A stretch of DNA of 64,000 nt, taken from assembly GCA_949825045.1 (NCBI GenBank), contig OX463807.1, positions 11,185,501 through 11,249,500 on the forward strand, given 5' to 3'. Under the pieces are notes generated by a model. The model did no database searches. It had not been told where the DNA came from and saw nothing but the letters and a program-made list of their open reading frames with translations. This document shows, piece by piece, positions 1-12,700 of this stretch. The position numbers were made by a program, and so were the translations under genes. The first letter of the stretch is position 1. Every line of letters begins with the position of its first letter. This DNA is from Argyresthia goedartella. Taxonomy: Eukaryota; Arthropoda; Insecta; Lepidoptera; Argyresthiidae.

Positions 1-56
1 TCCATATTATAAGCATTAATATGCAATAAGAAAGCTGATATATCCTCTGCACTTAC

Positions 57-3000
57 TTGCATAATGTGGCACATTTGGTGCTGTGTGAAACAACCTATGT
101 ATCCCATGCCCACAATATGACCGCACAACACTCAAGCCGTGCGCCTGAGCATGCTTCTGGATCACATTGCCAATCTCCCGATACTTCTCTCCTGGCTTGA
201 CAATATCAATGGCCTTCATGAGGCACTCATAGGTTACTTGAACCAGTTTACGGCTGGGTTCAGGTACATTGCCGACAAAGAAGGTCTCATTCAGGTCACC
301 GTGGAAGCCTCGGTGGTAGACTGTGATGTCCACATTGCATAGATCACCATCCTGGAAAGGGACACATGTTAGTGACATTAAAGCATAGATAGATAGATTA
401 TGAGGTGGGACCACAGACCAAACATAGAAAAAGGCGCCATAAGCACCCTAATGTGTATGGCAACCAACCATGTCAATTTTTCAAATCTTTTTTTTTAAGT
501 ATTTATTTATTCATGAAGTTTTAGGTATATATAGCAAACTTATGATAAAATCTCACCGAAACCTAAGACAGTTTATCTGTGAAATTTGAGTTACTGAAGT
601 ACATATTAAGATAAGTTATCTTAAGAATAGGTTTAGCTTAGGTAGTAATATTTTAGAACTCTTCTACATTTGTTTTGGTCATGCATGATGTTATCAACAA
701 TTAGCAATTCATTTAGAGACATGGCCAGAATGTACTCCGATGTCTGTGTTCCGTAATAGTTATTGTGGTCTGGTAGAATATAGGTAGGAAGATATTCTAA
801 GGTGCGTAGATATTTAGGATGAGTTCTTTTTACGAGGGAGTCGATTCTGTCACATTCACAGACAAAAGCTACTTTAATTTGATCTAAAACATTTATTTCT
901 TTAAATTGTTTGAAATGACCAGACTCATCAACATCATTGCTAATATTTGTTTATTTTTTTTTGGCGTTATGGTTTTAATTAGGCTTAATTGCAATCTGTA
1001 TATGTTGTTGACATATGTTTTGAACATGCGACCATAGCTACTTAAGCCATATGATATTACTGAATCAGCTAGGGACATATACAACATTCGCAATATTCTA
1101 TATGGTAACTTTTACGTATTGATAGTTTACACATCTAAAAACGTCTCTAGTGCCAGTCATAGCAAATATACCCTTATCTATGAGTCATTAGAGCAACTGA
1201 GCAGTGCAGAACACCTTTTGTTTGACACACAAAGTACCTTTAGGTACAAAAAGGATTCTTGGCCCCACTGAGGCCACCATCTCTCTCTTGCCCGCTACCC
1301 CCTCCAAGCGGCACCCAGAGAACAAGAAACTTGGCATCAGGTATATGTGCAATTGCTTTGTCTACCCTAGAGTAATAGTCTGTGGGCACTACTTCTGTTG
1401 AATCTTGGTATCACTACTTCTGGTGATTGGTCCTGTTGTGACTATTACACACAATTCCCAGTGTTTTGGCACTGTTTACTGTTGGTATACCAATTATCAG
1501 ACAAAACACGGATGTGGCTACATCTAGGCTAGTATATTTTATGGTATCTTGTTGTGGGGGAAAGCAGCGGATATTCAAACTATTTTTATTTTACAGAAAA
1601 GAGATATTCGAGCAATTTATAATTTAAAACATGGACTCCTTAAGATAGCTTTTTTAAGGACTTGACATACTTATTGTAGCTAGTCAATTTATTTTCGAAA
1701 ATATAATGTATGTACACAAGAACCTCAACATTTTCCAATCTTAGCGATAGCTGTAATGTTAACCTAAAAATAATCACCTACTACTTGCGCCCCGGTTTAG
1801 AATCAAGAAGGTTAGCAATTCCTTCAATGGTTAGTGCATTCTCTACTGTAACAAGATACCTCTGGAGATCTTGAAATTGCCTTTTGAGCATTTAAAAACC
1901 ATATCTTGACTTTGTTGAAAAAGGGATATTACAATGTATAATATTATAACTTAATATATAATAATTATATACAATAATATACTCAATAAAGGATTATGAC
2001 AAACCTCCAAAGGACGCAAATCTGGGATACCATGACAGATGACCTCATTGACCGAGGTGCAACAGCTGTTTGGGAAGTTGTGGTAGTTCAATGGACTCGG
2101 GTAGCATTCCCGCTCGATGCAGGCCTCATGGACTGCACGGTCAATGTCCTCTGTTGTCACACCAACATCGCATACCCTAGGAAATACAAAGGAAAGGAAA
2201 TAAAATCTCCACAGATGAGAGGAAAATAATAAATAACAACCTTGTAAAAATACTATGAGGGATTGACCATGAATACCCGTGATAAACTTGGAGGTAACTT
2301 TCAGACAATTTTATAGAATTGAACCACAAAGAGAGAAATGCTACCCAACCAACACAACTAGGCTCATGACAGCTAAGCGTTCATTGGTTTAACGGAGGGA
2401 ACACCAGAACAGTGATTAATACCCTAGTGATATACACTTTTGTATTGTAGGAGGAGTAAAGGCGCTGAAACTGCAGTCCTGTCATGCTCCTAGTTATGTT
2501 GGTGGCATAGTATGTTTATGTATCAAAACTACAGAAGTTAGGTATAACAAATATTTATGTACAAAACTGTGTCCGGTATTAGCACATGATCAGTATATTT
2601 ACCTTGCAGCTTCATCCAACACTTCCCTGCCGAGGCGGCAGGCGACACGCATGCCCTCAATCTCCTCATCGTCCAGCACTTTGATCTGTCCCGAGCCTTT
2701 AGCGATATTTTCCGACGTCGGGAACCCAGTAGGATGATCGGCATAGTCAGGGCGCTGAATATGGGGTGGCACTGTACGCTTAGGGCCGGGAGGAAAGGGC
2801 CTCAGCTTCCCAGTGAAGTTGTAGGAAGGCCACGGGTTATACTCCCCTTTCGATCCATCTGTACTTTCACCCTCTGCAACAAATAAGTCTAAATATAACA
2901 CCGGAAGATAAAGGCGCCGAAATATAACCTAAAATTAGCCAACTTACTCGCGAGAGAATGGACGAGTTTGTGTGTTTTCCACGATTTCTTGAAGCAATCT

Positions 3001-3107
3001 TGGTTGCAGAAGAAAGAGCCCTGTATACCGAGCTGCCTACAGGTCGGACATTGAAGTTGTGCAATAGATTTGCAGCCAGGAGTTTCGCACATTCCTATCG
3101 CAGCCAT
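57..3107 (-). CDS. METAP1: Methionine aminopeptidase 1, exons 1-4 (3' end outside the window)
   Basis: Removes the initiator methionine from nascent proteins in the cytosol as a dinuclear metalloprotease. Four exons with GT-AG borders join in frame: 2948-3107, 2603-2873, 2005-2176 and 57-351 (introns of 74, 426 and 1653 bp; a fourth donor lies at 55-56). Exon 1 starts [12 protein letters not shown] and encodes the N-terminal MYND-like zinc fingers (CETPGC, CPTC, CNQDC) typical of type 1 eukaryotic enzymes. Exon 2 holds the linker with [10 protein letters not shown]. Exon 3 holds the first catalytic histidine (ICHGIP). Exon 4 holds two metal-binding aspartates ([12 protein letters not shown]) and the histidine of CGHGI. 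The two C-terminal metal-binding glutamates must lie on a further exon left of base 57. There is no frameshift or stop in the exons, so this looks like a functional host gene. Family identity is established knowledge; exon borders are read from the sequence. Confidence 0.95.
640..1095 (-). repeat. Degenerate LINE reverse-transcriptase C-terminus in METAP1 intron 3
   Basis: Read on the minus strand, 893-1093 encodes the motif [11 protein letters not shown] followed by a leucine-rich stretch. This is the usual tail domain downstream of the RT in Jockey/CR1-type LINEs. A second frame at about 670-810 encodes a matching C-terminal segment ([17 protein letters not shown]). Frames are broken, so this is a fossil. 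It lies inside the third METAP1 intron on the same strand as the host gene. Confidence 0.6.
1494..1939 (+). repeat. 3' fragment of the window's main LINE family (copy 1)
   Basis: Nearly the same text as 7770-8245 of the LINE at 5.6-8.5 kb: the region encoding the RT tail from [15 protein letters not shown] on, the motif for [17 protein letters not shown], and the C-terminal KKGYYNV. It has small deletions (for example about 24 bases after CTAGTATATTTTA) and point changes that break the frame. It sits in METAP1 intron 3, opposite in orientation to the gene. It does not keep the family's tandem-repeat 3' tail. Confidence 0.85.
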
Positions 3108-3649
3108 TTTTTTTAATCTGTTTCATGTATTACTTTACTCTTTGAATCTATCTGTCCTGTCACTGCTGTCATTCGCTACTCAGAAATGACAAAAAATGTC
3201 AATCGCAAAAAGGTGCGGTCCATTCTGAATCCAAATTGATATTTATTTAATTACTGAGATTGCGCGTCAGGTGTCCTCGGTCGGGCTGTTGTGTATGAGT
3301 GTGTTATGTTCCCAGTATGTGATGTTAATGGCTAAACCCACAGAGTTAAGTAGGTAAGTAAATAGAGGGAGGTCTATTATTCATGAACACAAGTTAATAT
3401 ACCGACACTCTTCACTCAAGACCGTTTTACTTTGTATGATTGAAACCAATGTAGTTTTGACAGGACATTTTCGCGTACCATGTTAGTGATAACCAGCGAT
3501 GGGGTAAGTATCGAGTTATGAATGGCTATCGACAAAAATTATAGATTGTTTATCGATATTTTAGAAGACTGGTATGCTCCTAAGAGCTAAATGATCACGG
3601 TTTAAATAATAACGACAATAAAGTCAACGTGATAATTTATTTACAAACC

Positions 3650-3835
3650 ATCAATAACCTATTTCAAATACCTTGGTCATAAAGTGACTGAGGACTTACT
3701 GAGGACATAGGAGCGCAGCGCTTTGGCAGCTTGGGGGAATATGTTGGCTTGTAGGATTGATTACACACACATTGTAAAAAGCCAGTAAAAATCTCACTCC
3801 AAGACACTATACCCAAAATACTCTCAACGCCCTGC
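3650..3835 (+). repeat. LINE RT-tail fragment, left half (target of the BEL insertion)
   Basis: The plus-strand translation shows YFKYLGHKVTEDL followed, after a stop codon, by ERSALAAWGNMLA. This is the well-known segment after the RT catalytic motif in insect endonuclease/RT LINEs. The reading breaks off at base 3835, exactly where the BEL/Pao element begins, and resumes after base 14971. The fragment contains stop codons and frameshifts, so it was already or has since become a fossil. Confidence 0.6.
3831..3835. repeat. Left target-site duplication of the BEL/Pao element
   Basis: The five bases CCTGC directly before the left LTR are repeated as CCTGC directly after the right LTR (14972-14976). 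A 4-5-bp duplication is normal for BEL/Pao integrases. Confidence 0.85.
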
Positions 3836-4759
3836 TGTCGCGAAAGTCGCGATTGCAAACTACGATATGATCACAATATTGCTATCAAACAGCGTCAGGC
3901 GTTAAAGCATAAAGATGCGGTACGTTTTGATATTGGATGGTTCAGAGGGTAGAAGTTTTATTTTCGCGCTGGTGCGGGGCGAGCGAGCGAGCGCCCGCCA
4001 GACTGGATCGAGACGCGACAAGGAGTACTCAGGCGTGTCTTCGACGGACCCTTGGTGAGTTTTTGCTCATGTAACTTTATCAGATGACTATTTGCGCATC
4101 ACCATCGAGTTGGTGATGATATTTAGCGTGACCTGGTTGTGTAACAACAGGATTTAGTGTCGTCCAGTATGGTGGAGTTCCACATACTGGGCCGGACGTT
4201 TTAAGAACAGATGAGCAGATTTAGCGTGACCTGGTTGTGCAGCAATAGGATTTAGTGTCGTCCAGTATGGTTGAGTTCCACATACTGGGCCGGACGTTTT
4301 TAGAACAGATGAGCAGATTTAGCGTGACCTGGTTGTGCAGCAACAGGATTTAGTGTCGTCCAGTATGGTGGAGTTCTACATACTGGGCCGGACGTTTTTA
4401 GATGAGATGAGCAGATTTAGCGTGACTTGGTTGTGAAGCAACCAGGATTCAGTGTCACACAGTGAGGTGGAGTTTTCTACTTACTGGGCTGGGCATATAC
4501 AGTAATCAGACGAACAGAGATTCAGATCAGATCAGATTTAGTTGTGAGGAAAGGGCGTAGCTATAGGGGAGGTTGGAGGCTACGAGGAGGTGTTTACCTC
4601 CTGATCAGAGTTGAGTGTTTTATTTGTTACCTTCGAGCAGATATCCAGAATACTCAGATTGGTGGTTATAGATAATATGTTTTTTTTGTGTTCTTGTGTT
4701 TATATGAATAACCTTAGATATTCTCCATGCCACGGGAAACGTCCGTGGTGTTGGCGACA
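3836..4759 (+). repeat. Left LTR of the BEL/Pao element
   Basis: 924 bp, TGTCGC...GCGACA. It matches 14045-14971 almost base for base. It contains an internal tandem array (98-bp period) and a poly-T tract near 4679. It should carry promoter and polyadenylation functions, but I cannot place a TATA box or cleavage site with confidence. Confidence 0.93.
4121..4512 (+). repeat. 98-bp tandem repeat array inside the left LTR
   Basis: The word ATTTAGCGTGAC recurs at 4121, 4219 and 4317, and with one change at 4415, a constant 98-base step. The fourth unit is diverged. Each unit contains an inverted repeat built on CCAGTATG and CATACTGG separated by a short loop, so every unit can fold into a hairpin. 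Confidence 0.9.
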
Positions 4760-4777
4760 TGGTGGAGGAGCTGGGAT
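4760..4777 (+). promoter_or_regulatory. Putative tRNA primer-binding site of the BEL element
   Basis: TGG follows the left LTR directly, as expected for the complement of a tRNA CCA end. The reverse complement of the next ~25 bases resembles the 3' end of a tRNA: an acceptor strand CTCCTCC, then a stem CTGG/CCAG around a T-loop-like sequence. I cannot name the primer tRNA. Confidence 0.55.
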
Positions 4778-5618
4778 CAAAACCAGATATAAATCGAAAT
4801 AAAACAATATGATAAAATGTAAAATTAAACATTAAATAAATAAATCTTAATTAAACAAATAATCATACCTATTTGAAAGCGTGTAAACCTTGTTGGTTTC
4901 AACATACTATATATATAATATAACAATATCAATTTAAGTAATGTAACATTCATGATAGTAAGTTATTAATTATTGAGCGAGACGGCAAGAAAACTAAACA
5001 GAATAAAAAAAAGCTGGTATTTTTTACGTAACGCATACTATTATAGTCTTTGTGTGTATAGTGTATGTATGCGTGTAGTGCGGGAGCCCTTGAAGAGATG
5101 CCAGGTTTTGAGAGTCGCGTAGTGGGAGTGATCTCTCAGACTATTTCCCTATGCTAGAAAGCGAGAGAGGTGTTACCGCGCCATCCGTATGCGTAAGGCA
5201 TGCTTGGCTTAGCACTTCGTAGCACATCACCCGAACCGTCCGCGGCGCTCCGCGCGGGGTGGCGGGGCAGCGGGGCGGCGGCGGGGCGGCGGCGTAACAC
5301 TTCGTAGCACTCAAATATTTCGTAACGCAGACAGATTGATAAGGCACAAACAAATAAGAATATTAATCGTTCTAGTTCGAAACTGATCCTACTGCTTGTT
5401 ATAATAAGAACGCGTTTATATTGTATGCTAATTGTTGATGATACAGCGTACAAACGTTGCGATTGCGCGCAATGAGTCACTGTGCAAAATGGCCTTTGTT
5501 GTACTGTATGCTACCATAATGACAGTATAGAAATTAGCAGATATCTGTGTACGTCGAGTTAGAATGAATATCAGTTATTGGAGATACTTTCACTTCTTAC
5601 AGTTGTGAGAAGACATAG
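4778..5618. other. Unassigned ~840-bp leader between PBS and nested LINE
   Basis: No convincing coding frame. The first 350 bases are AT-rich. At 5228-5297 there is a very GC-rich block with CGGGGCGGCGG repeats, flanked by CACTTCGTAGCAC (5213-5225) and a near copy (5298-5310). This is longer than a usual BEL leader, so part of it may be a separate insertion or the start of gag. The junction with the LINE cannot be fixed by eye. Confidence 0.4.
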
Positions 5619-8282
5619 AAGTACCAACGTAGGTCTGGTTCAGTCTCATTTTCCGAACTATCAACGACATTCCGTAAAATGGAGGTTGTAGTCCGGACTG
5701 TGGAAAGACCAATAGAGGTATCTTGTGTTGAGTTAGATAGCCATATTATTGTTTGTGTCTACAGACCTCCGAGAGATGAAAAAGGCCATGGCAATTTTGA
5801 AATATTCGAGAAAATTATGGAGGAAGCCCTCATTAAACTTTGTAATAACAGAAAAAAGTTAATTATTTGTGGTGATCTTAATGTAGATCTGCTTGTAGAT
5901 ACAACACTGAAGCGACGATTAATAACTCTGTTCAAATCATTTAATTTATGTCATGTATTTCTAGAGCCGACTAGAATTACACTTACCAGCCAAACTTGCT
6001 TAGACAACGTTTTTTGTGACTGTGCATTCACAAGTAAAAATGTAATTAACTGTTTACGATCCGATCACAGTGGTCAAACAGTTTCATTCCAAATTACTAG
6101 TGAAAATAAGACTGATCCATCATTTTATAGGCCTATTACATCCCATAGACTAGAGATGTAAATGAAAAACTTAGATATGGGTTTGCCAGTACCGGATTTT
6201 GATGAACAGAACCCGAACAAAATCTATTCTGACTTCTTCAACATTATTCAAACAGAATTCAATACAGTTTTTAAATTAAAGAAAGTCAGTGCCAACAACG
6301 GTAAATCTAAATTTAATGACTGGGCAACATTTGGAATTCGTAAAAGTAGAGCTATCTTGTATGATCTTTATGAACAAAAAACCTATAACTTTGATATAAA
6401 ACTTCATGACTATGTTAAAAAATATACCAAAACTTTCAAGTTGGTTTGTAGAACTGCAAAAACTTTACACATAAATAGAAAAATACAAAATTCAAATAAT
6501 AGAATGAAAACGGTTTGGCAAATCATAAACCGTGAAACTGGCAAAGTTATACCAAGGGATAATGATTTCTGCTTAAAGATAGGTGATGATGTTGTTAAAT
6601 CCAACGCTGAGGTAGCTCGAGCTTTTGAAACATTCTTCACCAATGCACCCTTACTCACAACAGAGCGTCTAAATTCATCTCCATATGAAGCAGAGACTTT
6701 GATAAAAAACAGCACTAGCATCAGTAATGTAGATTTTAAATTTTATCATGTATGTCCCCAGGATATTGTCAAAACGTATAGATTACTTAACTTAAAAAAT
6801 ACTGAAGACCTGTGGGGTATGTCAGTCAAAGTCATTGGTTCAATAATACTTGTTATAGCCCCACACCTAGCTTATATATTTAATAAATGTGTTGATGATG
6901 GAGCTTTTCCAGACCTCATGAAACACAGTAAACCTCTGTTCAAGTCGGGAGACAAGGGAGATCCGTCAAATTTCAGACCAATATCGGTTCTTCCAGCACT
7001 AAGTAAAATTTTTGAAAAGATTATACTCAATCAAATGCTCTCACACTTCAACAGTACAAAACAACTCCACGCCAAGCAATACGGTTTCACTAGGGGTAAA
7101 TCGACTACGGATGCAGGTATTACCCTTATATCTCATATTTATTCTGCATGGGAAGCCGCACAGGATGCTATCGGTGTTTTTTGCGATCTGTCGAAGGCAT
7201 TTGATTGTGTTGATCATAACACGTTACTAATGAAATTAAATCATTACGGAGTTAGAAATAAAGCGTTGGATCTACTAAGATCATACCTAAGCAATAGAAT
7301 TCAAAAGGCAGAAGTCAACGGCGTTAAATCTGATGGATCGGGGGTAAAAATTGGCGTTCCACAAGGTTCCATATTAGGCCCTTTCTTATTCCTGGTATAT
7401 ATTATCGATCTGCCTTTTATGGTGGAGAAATTGACTAACATAGTGTTGTTTGCTGATGACACTTCACTGGTCTTCAAAATTGAAAGACAAAAAGAAGATT
7501 TTGATGATGTCAATAGAGTATTATCTTTAACCTTGAATTGGTTCACAGTTAATAATTTATTGTTAAATGCTGGTAAAACCAAATGTATCAAATTCTCACT
7601 TCCAAATGTCAGGCAAGTTGGAACCAGTTTAGTGTTGAACAGCAATACGTTAGAATTAGTAAATGACACGAAGTTTCTTGGAATAACCATTGATAACAAA
7701 TTGCAGTGGGGACCCCACATAGAAAAATTGTCTGGTAAATTAAGTTCTGCGGCTTACGCTGTTAGGAACATCAGACAAAACACGGATGTGGCTACATCTA
7801 GGCTAGTATATTTTAGTTACTTTCATAGTGTCATGTCCTATGGTATCTTGTTGTGGGGAAAAGCAGCGGATATTCAAACTATTTTTATTTTACAGAAAAG
7901 AGCTATTCGAGCAATTTATAATTTAAAACGCACAGACTCCTTAAGACAGCTTTTTAAAGAAATTGACATACTAACTGTAGCTAGTCAATTTATTTTCGAA
8001 AATATAATGTACGTACCCAAGAACCTTACAAAATTTCCCAAACTTAGCGATAGCTGTAATGTTAACCTAAGAAATAATCACAGACTACTTGCGCCCCGGT
8101 TTAGACTCGCGAAGGTTAGCAATTCTTTCAAGGGTCAATGCATTCTCTACTACAACAAGATACCTCTGGAGATCTTGACATTGCCATTTGAGCAATTTAA
8201 AATCCATGTTAAAGCGACTTTGTCGAAAAAGGGATATTACAATGTTCAAGATTACTTAAATGATGGGTCTTTATGGGGTTAA
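5619..8282 (+). pseudogene. LINE ORF2: partial endonuclease plus reverse transcriptase, one nonsense codon
   Basis: A single frame runs from 5619 to 8282, interrupted only by TAA at 6159-6161, immediately followed by ATG. The first part shows endonuclease hallmarks: VCVYRPP, then CGDLNVD, then RSDHSG (the catalytic Asp-Asn and Ser-Asp-His). The second part shows RT motifs in order: KSGDKGDPSNFRPISVLP, the DLSKAFDCVDH aspartate, GVPQGSILGPFLF and the catalytic FADDTS. The C-terminal LINE tail domain follows. There is no RNase H domain. Product: an enzyme that nicks target DNA and copies the element RNA into it. With one stop and no N-terminus this copy cannot retrotranspose by itself. Confidence 0.9.
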
Positions 8283-8545
8283 TCTGGCTCAACACAGACC
8301 TTGCTGTTAATAATTTTGTAATTATTTATTCCTGCTTATTAATTATGATAATGACTAAATATTATATTTTGTATTAGTTAAGCATAAGCAATTTTTAAAA
8401 AGAGATCTAAAAATCAATCTGTGGGAGTTTCTACGCCCTTCTTCTCCCACAGTGGTCCAATGTAGAGAAGTGGCAAAAAATGACGATTGCTAAGTATATG
8501 TAAATATCTACAGTAATAAAGACATTTGGTATTTGGTATTTGGTA
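5619..8545 (+). mobile_element. Non-LTR retrotransposon (Jockey/CR1-type), 5'-truncated, nested in the BEL element
   Basis: It encodes the C-terminal half of an APE-type endonuclease joined to a reverse transcriptase, followed by a short 3' UTR. It ends in a tandem of GGTATTT units (about 8523-8544) rather than poly-A. The BEL gag frame resumes immediately after that tail. The N-terminal half of the endonuclease is missing, which is the normal outcome of incomplete target-primed reverse transcription. The same family recurs at 1494, 48845, 49772, 52400 and 60862, so it is or was active in this genome. Confidence 0.88.
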
Positions 8546-9730
8546 CTCGTTTAAAAATTATAATTGAATCGGTTCAATCCTTAACCCGATCTGCTGAAGA
8601 TGCCTTATTGCGCCTGAAAAACAATGACATTACTGTAGAAGATTCACAGAGCATAGCGAGGCAATTGAGTTCGGTTATTGAGCGATCTATATCTGAAATG
8701 TACAATTACTTCAAATTAATCGAAAATCCGTCACAAATTGATGTAGAGGAATACACGAATATTCAGCTGCAAGCAGAGAAATTGATTGCGGAATTAAACA
8801 CCAAAATCAGACAAATCGAGAATCCTATAAGGACACCAGCAGCAATGACAGTAAATCACAATGTTACAAGTAAGCTACCGAAGATGGAGTTGGCAAAATT
8901 CAACGGCGATATTTTGAAATGGTACCAATTTTGGGATCAATTCTCATCAAACGTAGATACCAGAAATATACAAGATGTAAACAAATTGCTTTACTTACAG
9001 TCAGTATTAGAGGGGGGAGCTAAACAGTCATCGAGGGGCTTAGCACGACCAACGCTAACTATCAGATCGCGGTGAATACGTTGAAGGAGAGGTACGGCAA
9101 ACCAGGCGCTGTTATTGATGCACACTATGTAGCACTCTATAGGCTCGAGGCAGCAGATCAGTCAATGAAAGAGTGCCGTAACGTCTTGAACGAGATCGAA
9201 AGACATTTGAGGATCCTAAAATCGCTAGGTGAAGATGTGAACCATAATCATTTGAGAGTAATGATTATCGAGAATTTTTCCGAAGATCTCATGTATGAGT
9301 TACGCATGAAGATGGTTAATGAAGATGAATATATTGAGAACATCAGGAAGTACCTAGAACATATCATCACTGCAAGAGAGACTTCTGATAGATTGAAGAA
9401 AAACAAGTTACACACTTTTGTACCAACCAGTAAGAATGATGAAGGAAAATTTACAACAGAATCACTACATGTACAAACAGACAGAAGGGACGTAAGAAAA
9501 AATTATGCAGGTAAAGGACCATTTTCAAGAGACAGCAGAAATCAAAGATTGGAGAAGTATAATAACAGGAATAAAGTTTATGAATCATCAAACACAAGAA
9601 AAAGACCGTTTAAAAGCGAGTATTCAAGAGACAGAGAACAACCAAGTGAGAAGGGTGCATATTCTGTGGAAAAGACCACTTTAATGACGAATGTAATACA
9701 TTCAAGCCGATTTATGAGAGGAAGTCAAAA
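8546..9730 (+). pseudogene. BEL/Pao gag (nucleocapsid precursor), frameshifted and cut at its 5' end
   Basis: The first open frame (to 9075) starts from non-ATG sequence inside the LINE tail, so the true N-terminus was severed by the insertion. It holds a coiled-coil-like helical region and then the DUF1759 signature (LPKMELAKFNGDILKWYQFWDQF). The frame shifts near 9060-9072 and continues to 9773 with the C-terminal part of DUF1759 and a basic Arg/Asn-rich tail. A second shift near 9725 leads into the zinc knuckles. The protein should form the particle shell; this copy is broken. Confidence 0.85.
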
Positions 9731-12700
9731 CTACGCAACAGGTGCTACATTTGCTTCAGCGAAGGACACATAGTCCGAGATTGTAAATCAACCAAGACGT
9801 GCAGACATTGCAGCAAGTCTGGAGAACATAATAGAGCACTATGTCCTCAAAAACTAAGTAGCTCAAAAAATGTAACAAATGCTCTGCACATTACGGTCGA
9901 CAAAAGAGACGTCTTACTGCAGACAGCTGTAGTAGATATTCAGAGGACAGGAGATAAAGGTCCACAGAAAAAATGTCGCATTCTTTTAGACTGTGGTAGT
10001 CAACGTACCTACATAACATCGCAAGCAGCTCAAGAATTAAACCTATCGACTATCGAAGAACATTCATTGTCTGTCTTCACATTTGGGGCAAAGGATCCAC
10101 AAGAGATTACAAGTGCGATGGTTTGCTTTGAGATAATAACTCGTACGGGTGTGAGAAGATTAATCTACGCAAATGTTGTACCTAGCATTACACGGTGTAT
10201 TCGTTGTCCAGATCAGAAATACCGCCTTAAGTATTCAAAGAAGATTCGAAGTAACATGATATTGGCTAACGATGGTTCAAGAAAGGATTATATCGACATT
10301 TTAATCGGTAACGATTATTGTTTTTCCTTCATGCAAAATGAAAAGATAGAGGTTCAGCAAGATCTATATCTAGTTAATTCAGATTTCGGTTGGGTTTGGT
10401 CGGGTAGATGGAATCAGGTAGCAGCCAATGAGGACAAACTGTTTGTACTAACGTACTTCCAATCATGCATCGAGAGTGAAAACAAGTTTCACCAACCTGA
10501 TCATCCATTAGGGAATGACAAGATTCACAACCTGTGGGATCTTGAATCAATCGGTATTACAGACTCTCCAAAGGTGAATCGAGACGAAAAAGCGATCAAA
10601 CAATATAATGATACGACGCAATACATTGATCAGCGATACCATGTCAAATGGCCATGGATAGAAAATCCCCCTACCTCACTACCGTTAAACTTTGGCTTAG
10701 CCTCCGGGAGACTGAGTAGCCTTGTAAAGACACCAGCACCTGATACGTTATCAGCCTATGATAACATAATTAAATAACAGCTACGGAAACACATTATCGA
10801 GATTGTAGAAGACACGAAAGTGAATCGTTCAGATAGGAACATTCATTATTTGCCGCACCACTGCGTTCTTCAAGGTAGTAAACAACCAAGAATTGTTTAT
10901 GACGCATCCGCAAAGGCAAAAGACAATAACAGTCTTAATGAATGTCTTTATCGAGGACCACTGATTCTGGAAGATCTAACAGGACTGATAATCAGATTTA
11001 GAGAACATGTGATCGGCATAGTAGCCGATGTGGAGAAAGCCTTTCTGCAGATCGGTCTGCAGGAAGATGACAGAGACGTTAACCAATTTTTATGGCTGAA
11101 GAATTTAAAGAAAGAACCTACATCAGACAATCTTCTGCATCTGAGGTTTTGTCGTGTCCCTTTCGGGGTGATAGCAAGCCCTTTCTTGCTTAATGATATG
11201 ATCAAGCATCATCTGCAAAAATCGAATAGTGCTATGAATAAACTGCTGACACCTGGTCAGAAGATATTTACGTAGACAACCTCGTAACAGGTGTTCCAAC
11301 GGTACAAGAAGCAAAATCGTTGAATAGAGTATCGAAACAATCCTTCACCGAGCTGTCTATGAACTTGCGAGAGTAGAATTCGAATTCACCAGAATTTGTT
11401 AATACTATTCCCCATGAGTTTCGTGGAAAAGATAACGAATCGGTAAAAGTTCTTGGCATGGAATGTAAACTTAAGGATGATGTTTTGTTCCTAAGGTTTA
11501 ACTACGATGAGAAATCTGTCGGAAATGAACAAACAAAGAGAGACATTTTACGGGTAGTCGCTTCTATTTATGATCCATCTGGGTTTGTTGCTCCGATCGT
11601 TCTACCAGCAAAAGCTTTTCTACAGAAGTTTTAGAAAAGCAAAGTAAAATGGGATACGATACTTTCAAATGAGGATCAAGAACAGTGGACCAGGACCACA
11701 GGATCAATCAATCGTTGAAAACTTCAAAACGATAAGAAAAGTACGGGTACCAAGATATTACGCTCAAGATTTAAAATCTTGAGGGGCACACAACATTGAG
11801 GAAATTACCTTTGAACTCTATTGTTTCACGGACTCATCGAAAGAAGCGTACGCAGCAGTTGTCTATTTACGCGGCACCTACAGACAAAAGACAATCACCA
11901 TTTTCATTATTGGAAAGTCCCGTTTGGTACCCATAAAGGACCAAAATGATTTGCATATACCAAGACCAGAGCTACTAGGTGCACTAATAGGTAGTCGGTT
12001 ATTGAAGTACGTGACGAAATTTCTCCGTATAGAAATTAGAAGACAGTTCTTGTGGACGGATAGTCAGAGTGTTCTGAGTTGGTGCAAGTCGGAAAATCTA
12101 TTACCACCATTTGTGGCTCGAAGAGTAAATGAGATCAGGCTTGATAAGGATTTAATTATCCGATATGTCCCAACCGCCTCAAATCCAGCAGACGTAGCGA
12201 TTAGGTCTGACAACTCCCGTATAGATAATGAAAGATGGCTATCTGGACCAAAATTTCTGCGAATGAGTTACGAAAATTGGCCATCCCCACAAACCGTCCA
12301 TGTGTACGTTCAAAATCCTGCTGTTGCGTAGGACCTCTCGGATATAACAGCAGAAGCACAAGATAGAGTTATCAATTCGGAAATAGAAGCAGATAAAAAC
12401 ATGACAGAACAAGAAGAGATGGATACTAATAGTAATGATTTAGACGAGAAGGAAACAATATGACAAATACAGAAACAAATATTTACAAAAGAGGTAGAAG
12501 GGATAAATACGGACCTATTAACTTCATTACGACTGTACAAAAATGATGATGGACTGTTACGATGCAAAAGAAGGTTCCAGTATATGGATTGACCAGAAGA
12601 TCAGAAAAATCCGATATTGTTACCGAAGAATACAGATTTGACTACAAAGATTATAGAGGATATTCACACTAAAAACTACCATGTGGGCGTATCGCAAACA

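Noticed and set aside
8533..8550. An apparent gag start at 8533
   Set aside because: The start is a TTG within the LINE's tandem tail; the true gag N-terminus was cut off.
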